Source of the DNA: Pohlia nutans
Taxonomy: Eukaryota > Streptophyta > Bryopsida > Bryales > Mniaceae
Direction: 5' to 3'
Length of the DNA stretch: 64,000 nt
Assembly (NCBI GenBank): GCA_022496805.1
Contig: CM040101.1
Span: 4,280,501 to 4,344,500, forward strand
The notes under the pieces are model-generated. The model had not been told where the DNA came from, did not search any database, and worked only from the letters and a program-made list of their open reading frames with translations. Shown here piece by piece: positions 58,929-64,000 of the stretch (the stretch's first letter is position 1; each line of letters opens with the position of its first letter). The position numbers and the translations under genes are program-made.

Positions 58929-61900
58929 ATTCAGCTGTTGCAGAATTACTAAACCTAGACAGAAAAAAAAAAGAAGCCACATAACAAAACCTTTCTGCTT
59001 GCACTGATTCTGGATAGCCTCATGTAGATGGTTGGATTTACAGTAGCTAAAGTAGTTTCGTGTTTGATTTTCCCATTGTTGTAATTGCAATGGAGAACAC
59101 AAATTTTATACTTGTTGAAAGTTGCACTTTCACACAATGGAAAAACTCAAACAAGCAGAGGCTCTAATCCCTTTCCAGGTGGCTTATTTCGTAGATTGTA
59201 GGTGTAGTTTATTTTTCTGTTAATAACCAAACACTCTATATCTGAACCTGCTCAAACTTTTTCACTTCATTGTAGATGACGCAAGCTTTTTTGTCAAGTT
59301 TGTTTCTGGCAACACAAAATGTCAAGTTTGTTGCTGGAAATACATGTCATGAAGAGTAGAGTCAATACATGAGATAGGTTATAACGAGGATAGTTGTTCT
59401 TCGTGTGTACTTCATACGTGTGCAAAACCTACACAGTGTGAACTTGTCCATTATTTTTCTGGCTGTTGAAAAACCCCCCTACTTGCCATTTATACTAAAG
59501 TACATGTACCGAGTGTTTGTACACTCAGAACTCTTTTATATCACACCTTTGGTATTCAATGACATACATGAGTTCAGAACTTGATATATGGAAAGTGTCC
59601 AATTGCATGTGTACACAATAGCAGATATTGGAATATGTGATGTTGGAGGGTGTGATAACGGAGGAATGGCCTGATATAGGTACCGCTTTTACGCGTCTCA
59701 CATATTGTGATTTATGACTAACTCATTTTATGTGTGCTAGAAATTCCGTCTTTAACACCATGTATATAGTTGTAGCCATAGTGTCTATAACACCCTCTAA
59801 TTTTTATAATTTTTCAATGTTTTTTTCTTACCAAAAGGATATTTCTCAAACTATTTTTGAGGGGTTACACTATTTTTGAGGGATATATCACACTATTTTT
59901 GAGGGGTTACCCATATCAAACCATCACCGAATACCTAGTGCAGATACCGGAATCTGATATTGGAGGGTGCGTTACAGGGTTTTTTTTTAGGCATCATGAT
60001 GCCAGACTCCAATGTCGTGGCACAATCACAATTTGGTCTAGATCTGGAGAGATCACTGTCCAATGCATGCATGGAGCATTGTTAGAGTGCAAAAACAACC
60101 CTTGGTGTGATAATAACGAGTGAGGATACCAGAATCTAATATTGAAGGGTGTGATAATAACAAGTGAAGATACTACACTAAATAGGGGGTATTAAGGGGA
60201 CTGAATAATTAGGAGGACTTACTCCATAAAGTTCATGGCTCACGGTACTAAATCAATGAAATTAAACATGATTTTTTAGTTCTAAAGTTTTGTCGTTATG
60301 TATGAACACATAAAAAAATAAAGTAAAGTTATTGCGTTTTTTTACAGGAACGATAAATATTTATATAGTGTGAAATGCCGATAAATTAGTATAGGTTCCT
60401 TTAATACCCCTACTTAGAGTAGAATGGGATATTGTAGGGTGCCATAATAACGAGGTAAATTCGTCACTACATACTGGTGATTGATAATGTGGGTACCAAA
60501 ATGTCAAACAACAAGCGATAGTGACGGATTTGCAAACACTGTTGAGAATGGGTGTACATACCAAAAAAAAAAAAGGTAGGAAAAGCCAGCTTGTTGTATC
60601 AGCTATCATGTGCACTCGTACACACACAATAAAACTCTCATGCGCCAAGGAGACTGGAAAAAGCCTGAAATTCAATGTCCTCTGAAAGTGGCAGACGCAC
60701 TGTAACTCCACGTGCGAGGTACCAATGACAGCCAACCTTCACGAGCCTCACTCTTCAATGTACCCTTAAAAAACCGTGATGAAAAAAAAAAAAAAAAAAA
60801 GAAAGAGACAGACAGAGACCGAATTCATCATGTCTCTAGACTTTCAAGCTACAGTACGTCCAAGCTCAATACCCTACCGATCATGGTCAGTTTCCACATT
60901 TTCTTAATTGCCACATGTCGCCTTGTGATTGGTTTAGAGTGACATGGACCTCGTGGAAATTCAGGCTGTCAAATCGGACTCTCGATCATGTATGGTAGAC
61001 AGTTTGTGCATGCAGGGCTAATTAATGCACCGTAAAATCTGATCATATAAGGCCATCCACATTGCCATATTTCTATACAGCTTCAATTCATCAGTGATCA
61101 GTAGGGTTAGCTTTCAACATTGCCAGCTTACGTTGAAATTCTCACATTGTGCAGCTTTTGTGTTTGCATTTGTTCACTTATTCTTGTGCTATAAAATGGT
61201 TTTTTTGAATTTGGGGACCTCACAAACTGCAGCATTTGTGTTTGCATTAATTTGTCCACTTATTCTTGTGCTATAAAATGGCTTTTTGAATTTCAGGAGC
61301 TTGAATTCAGTTCCTTATCAATACCAATAGCTATACAACTTCATTTCTATTGAAAGGGCAGTGGCTGTAGCCGCATTTAGCAAGTCATGCTGAACTGTGC
61401 CACTTGCAAATTGAATAATTCCAACCAAGATGAGCTGCAGTAGGTAATAGGGGTCAGTATAAGTCCCTAATACTATTATACTATTATTACTAATATTTGA
61501 TTATTCTTACTATTATTATTATTATTCTTCTTCTTCTTCTCTACTTCAGATTCTGCAAACAAGTTATAAAACAATCATAAGATTGACAATAGTTAGAGGA
61601 AATTTGACAGTTTTGTGACTTGTGTAGTATTTCGTTTTCTATGTTGAGAAGTTTTCGAATTTCAAAACAAGAGATTAATTAATGGCTAGGCAGGCACGAG
61701 GCAACAAAAAAACAAATCCTAGTTGACAGTGACTGAATCTTTTTGCATTTTCATGTGGCACCATGACATCTTGTGCATGATTCTATCATTTATGCACATT
61801 CAACGTATATATATTATGACTTCAGGGCTCAAAGTTTTGCATTTTTTCAATTTTTTTTCTAATGGGTTGATGTAAGTTTAATGATCAAGTGGGGGGCTTA

Positions 61901-61949
61901 CGATTGTGAAGTGAAATTGTGTGCCTGCAGGATTTGGGGGCCTGAGAGC
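58929..61949. other. Gene-free stretch between the two GDSL copies
   Basis: Apart from the MITE at 59672, no gene. It contains poly-A (about 60782-60800) and a (TTA)n/(TTC)n tract at about 61499-61535. A direct repeat of TTGTGCTATAAAATGG lies at about 61182 and 61264, flanked by TGTGTTTGCATT copies. Confidence 0.5.
59672..59918. mobile_element. MITE with TGATATRGGTAC ends, copy 2
   Basis: Sibling of 58340-58531. It differs by a triplication of an about 20-bp block CACTATTTTTGAGGGGTTAC near its right end and by extra sequence near its left end. Non-coding. Confidence 0.7.
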
Positions 61950-62726
61950 ATGAGCTTCTGGATGGCGTAATTCTCGTCACATGTTTGTTGTGGATGTTCA
62001 CATTCTCGGAGGCGGCGGCGACAACGCCCGCCGCGTTCATATTGGGCGACTCTCTGGTGGACATTGGAAACAACAACTACCTCCCTTTGTCACTGGCCAA
62101 GGCCAACCTTTACCCCTATGGCATTGACTAGGGCACCGGCCGTGCAACTGGCCGCTTCAGTAACGGCCGCACTGTGGCCGACATTATTTGTACGTACTAT
62201 CCCGGATTTACATACGAATTTCTTGTTTTCAGCGATTTTTTCATTTTTCGAACCAGACTTGGCATTTTTTCAAACCGGTCTAAGTTGTCAAAATTTTGCT
62301 CAAATGGATGAAAATATGTCAACATGGATGAATGTGTTGGCAATAAAGGAATGAGTTTTGGATCCAAATTTTGCTTTCTATATATATGTAACTGAAAAAA
62401 GGTTGCTTGTAAGGTTGAATGTCCTATAACCACCAACTTAAGGTTTTGTGCTATAGTTTCAGTAGCGCTATGTTTGGAAATTTTATTTTCTCCTTCTAGG
62501 AAGAAAAATTTCACAAAGAATGCAAATTTTTGTAAGATTTTATTGCAAATATTGAAGTCACTAGAAATTTTGAAAGTGAAAAGTTCTTTGTATATTTTAT
62601 TTGCTATTAATAACATGTCAAAAGTCTACATGGTGCTAATTTTAATTCTCAAAGTAAAAAAGGTGCACACTTACAAATTAGGCCTAAAGAATGTTATGAA
62701 TTTCTTTTGAAACCTGAGCATGCATG

Positions 62727-62942
62727 CATAACATTCTTTAGCAGCCCCACTGTTCACCCATGGCTAGAATTTTTGTAGGAATCATAATTTTTGGCAACTC
62801 GACAAACTTCTGTTTTTTCTTTTTTATATATAGTTTCTTCATGTTCCACATCATCAATTCCTTATTTAGATGTTGATTCTTTGCACAAGCAAAAGGGCAC
62901 AAGCAAAAGGGTGTGCTGCAGTACTAGCTAAAGAATGTTATG
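62727..62942. mobile_element. MITE with CATAACATTCTTTAGC ends, copy 2
   Basis: Left CATAACATTCTTTAGC, right GCTAAAGAATGTTATG, exact 16-bp inverse. Sibling of 3421-3664. It contains a local duplication of GCACAAGCAAAAGGG. A further lone right end (CTAAAGAATGTTATG) lies just upstream at about 62683. Confidence 0.8.
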
Positions 62943-63314
62943 TGGGTGTTTTTTTGGTGACCGTACTGATTGGTTTGACGTACATGAATGGCAGTTGAAA
63001 AGCTGGGAGCTCCAATACCGCAGCCATACCTCAGTCCTAAAACACACGGTCTTGTGCTCCTCAATGGTGTGAACTATGCCTCAGGTGCTGGGGGTATCCT
63101 GGACTCCACTGGAAGCAACTATGTAATGTCTTTTTTAGCACTTTTGAATGACTCATAAGTGGACTTTTATTTTGTTTCTTTTACTCATTTTTCAACCAAC
63201 ACATAGAAATGTTCTTCATTGAGTTTTGTTCCAATGGTCCATTGTCCAGTGGGCACTCAGTCATTGACATTACGAATGGACACTTTATTCACGCCGGCCT
63301 CGAAAGAGAACTAG

Positions 63315-63318
<4 letters not shown>

Positions 63319-63387
<69 letters not shown>
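63319..63387. repeat. (TA)n microsatellite
   Basis: About 69 bp of pure TA repeats in an intron of the GDSL pseudogene. Confidence 0.95.
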
Positions 63388-63392
<5 letters not shown>

Positions 63393-63973
63393 TCATTGAT
63401 TCTAGTGATATTAAATTTAGCCCAATCTGCAGCCATTTTAGCATTTCAAAAACATAAATTCATGTCGTTCAATAGAAGTGGAATAGTGCAATGGTAGCTT
63501 TATTCTAGAAAGCTCAATCGATGAAAATGCATTACCCAATGAAAATGCAAGAGGTAGAAAGTGCTATTTATATGAAAATGTAAAATGGAAAACGAATAGA
63601 TGGGATAATGGATAAACTAGAAGCAATTGAATAGACAGTAACAAGAATTTAAATCAAATTGTGACTACTGACCTTCAATTTCACTTTATGAACTTTACTC
63701 TATTGTTTGATTTAACTTATTTTTTTACCAACACATACAATTTTTCAGATTCATTGATTCTAGTGGTATAAATTTTAGCGTTGCACTTTTCAGAATATGA
63801 ACAATGAAATATATGGGTCATTTTAAAAGCATGAAATCTCTGTCCTGTAGGGGGTTAACTTTTTTTCTTTCTTTTTTAAATTTAAATTTAAATTTTATTT
63901 CAGATTCAGCGGTTGTCATTCAACGAGCAGCTGGGTTATTTCCAGAGGACAGTGGCAGAGATCAACACCTTAA

Positions 63974-64000
63974 CCCCTAAATGCCTGGGCCTATGACCAT
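63974..64000. mobile_element. Left end of a piggyBac-like MITE, cut by the window edge
   Basis: TTAA (63970-63973) then CCCCTAAATGCCTGGGCC, the same terminus type as the other TTAA elements. It interrupts exon 3 of the GDSL pseudogene in mid-codon sequence. Confidence 0.75.

Larger units (their letters stand above)
61950..63969 (+). pseudogene. Broken second GDSL esterase copy, 5' part
   Basis: Three exons align with the intact copy. Exon 1 (61950-62189) has block [21 protein letters not shown]. Exon 2 (62995-63122) contains [17 protein letters not shown]. Exon 3 starts at 63904 (IQRLSFNEQLGYFQRTVAEI). Damage: the ATG frame (MSFWMA) meets TAA at once, and a one-base shift is needed to enter the signal peptide frame (LVTCLLWMFTFS). 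An in-frame TAG at 62129-62131 interrupts the GID(F)GTG region. A TTAA-type MITE begins inside exon 3 at 63970. Introns carry another MITE (62727-62942) and a long (TA)n. Same strand as the intact copy, so it arose by tandem duplication and then decayed. Confidence 0.8.

Overview
The window looks like nuclear DNA of a land plant. It is AT-rich, its genes have introns with GT-AG borders, and the recognisable proteins are plant-type: a plastid adenylate kinase, the mu subunit of the AP-5 adaptor, an OTU/SEC-C deubiquitinase, a COR15/LEA-like plastid protein and secreted GDSL esterases. I cannot name the species. The base composition and the mix of unusual transposons would fit a moss or another early-diverging lineage, but that is an inference.

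Layout. 1-523 holds the last exon of an unrecognised + strand gene. 5.2-8.7 kb is a seven-exon adenylate kinase gene with two MITEs in its introns. 13.8-15.6 kb is an intronless AP5M gene with a MITE 9 bp after its stop codon. 17.8-22.5 kb (- strand) is a decayed nine-exon transposase gene of Plavaka/CACTA type. 22.5-29 kb is gene-free and carries MITEs and repeats. 29.3-39.7 kb is a mosaic: one intact orphan gene (30592-31756), a decayed tyrosine recombinase of the DUF3504/Crypton type, a 986-bp foldback structure, and isolated exons of host genes (Miro GTPase, an RFWD3-like RING protein, ribosomal protein eS1/RPS3a, and one unknown). 40.3-43.7 kb is a truncated Copia retrotransposon with one LTR. 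44.3-47.2 kb is a cluster of TTAA-flanked MITEs lying among the remains of an unrecognised gene. 47.8-51.8 kb is the OTU gene, which converges on a two-exon LEA gene (- strand, 52.5-53.3 kb). 55.8-58.9 kb is an intact five-exon GDSL esterase, and 61.9-64 kb is a broken second copy.

The most notable signal is a dense set of short elements with a TTAA target duplication and about 14-bp inverted ends starting CCCC/CCCT. This is the hallmark of piggyBac transposons, which are not usually reported from plants. About ten copies are visible. One has inserted into another, and an uninterrupted sibling copy in the same window shows the empty TTAA site. Another has landed in a coding exon of the second GDSL gene at the window edge. 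No piggyBac transposase is present in the window.

The host genes are ordinary and are not organised as a pathway or cluster, apart from the tandem GDSL pair. All exon models were read by eye from splice borders and reading frame; no alignment or search was run.
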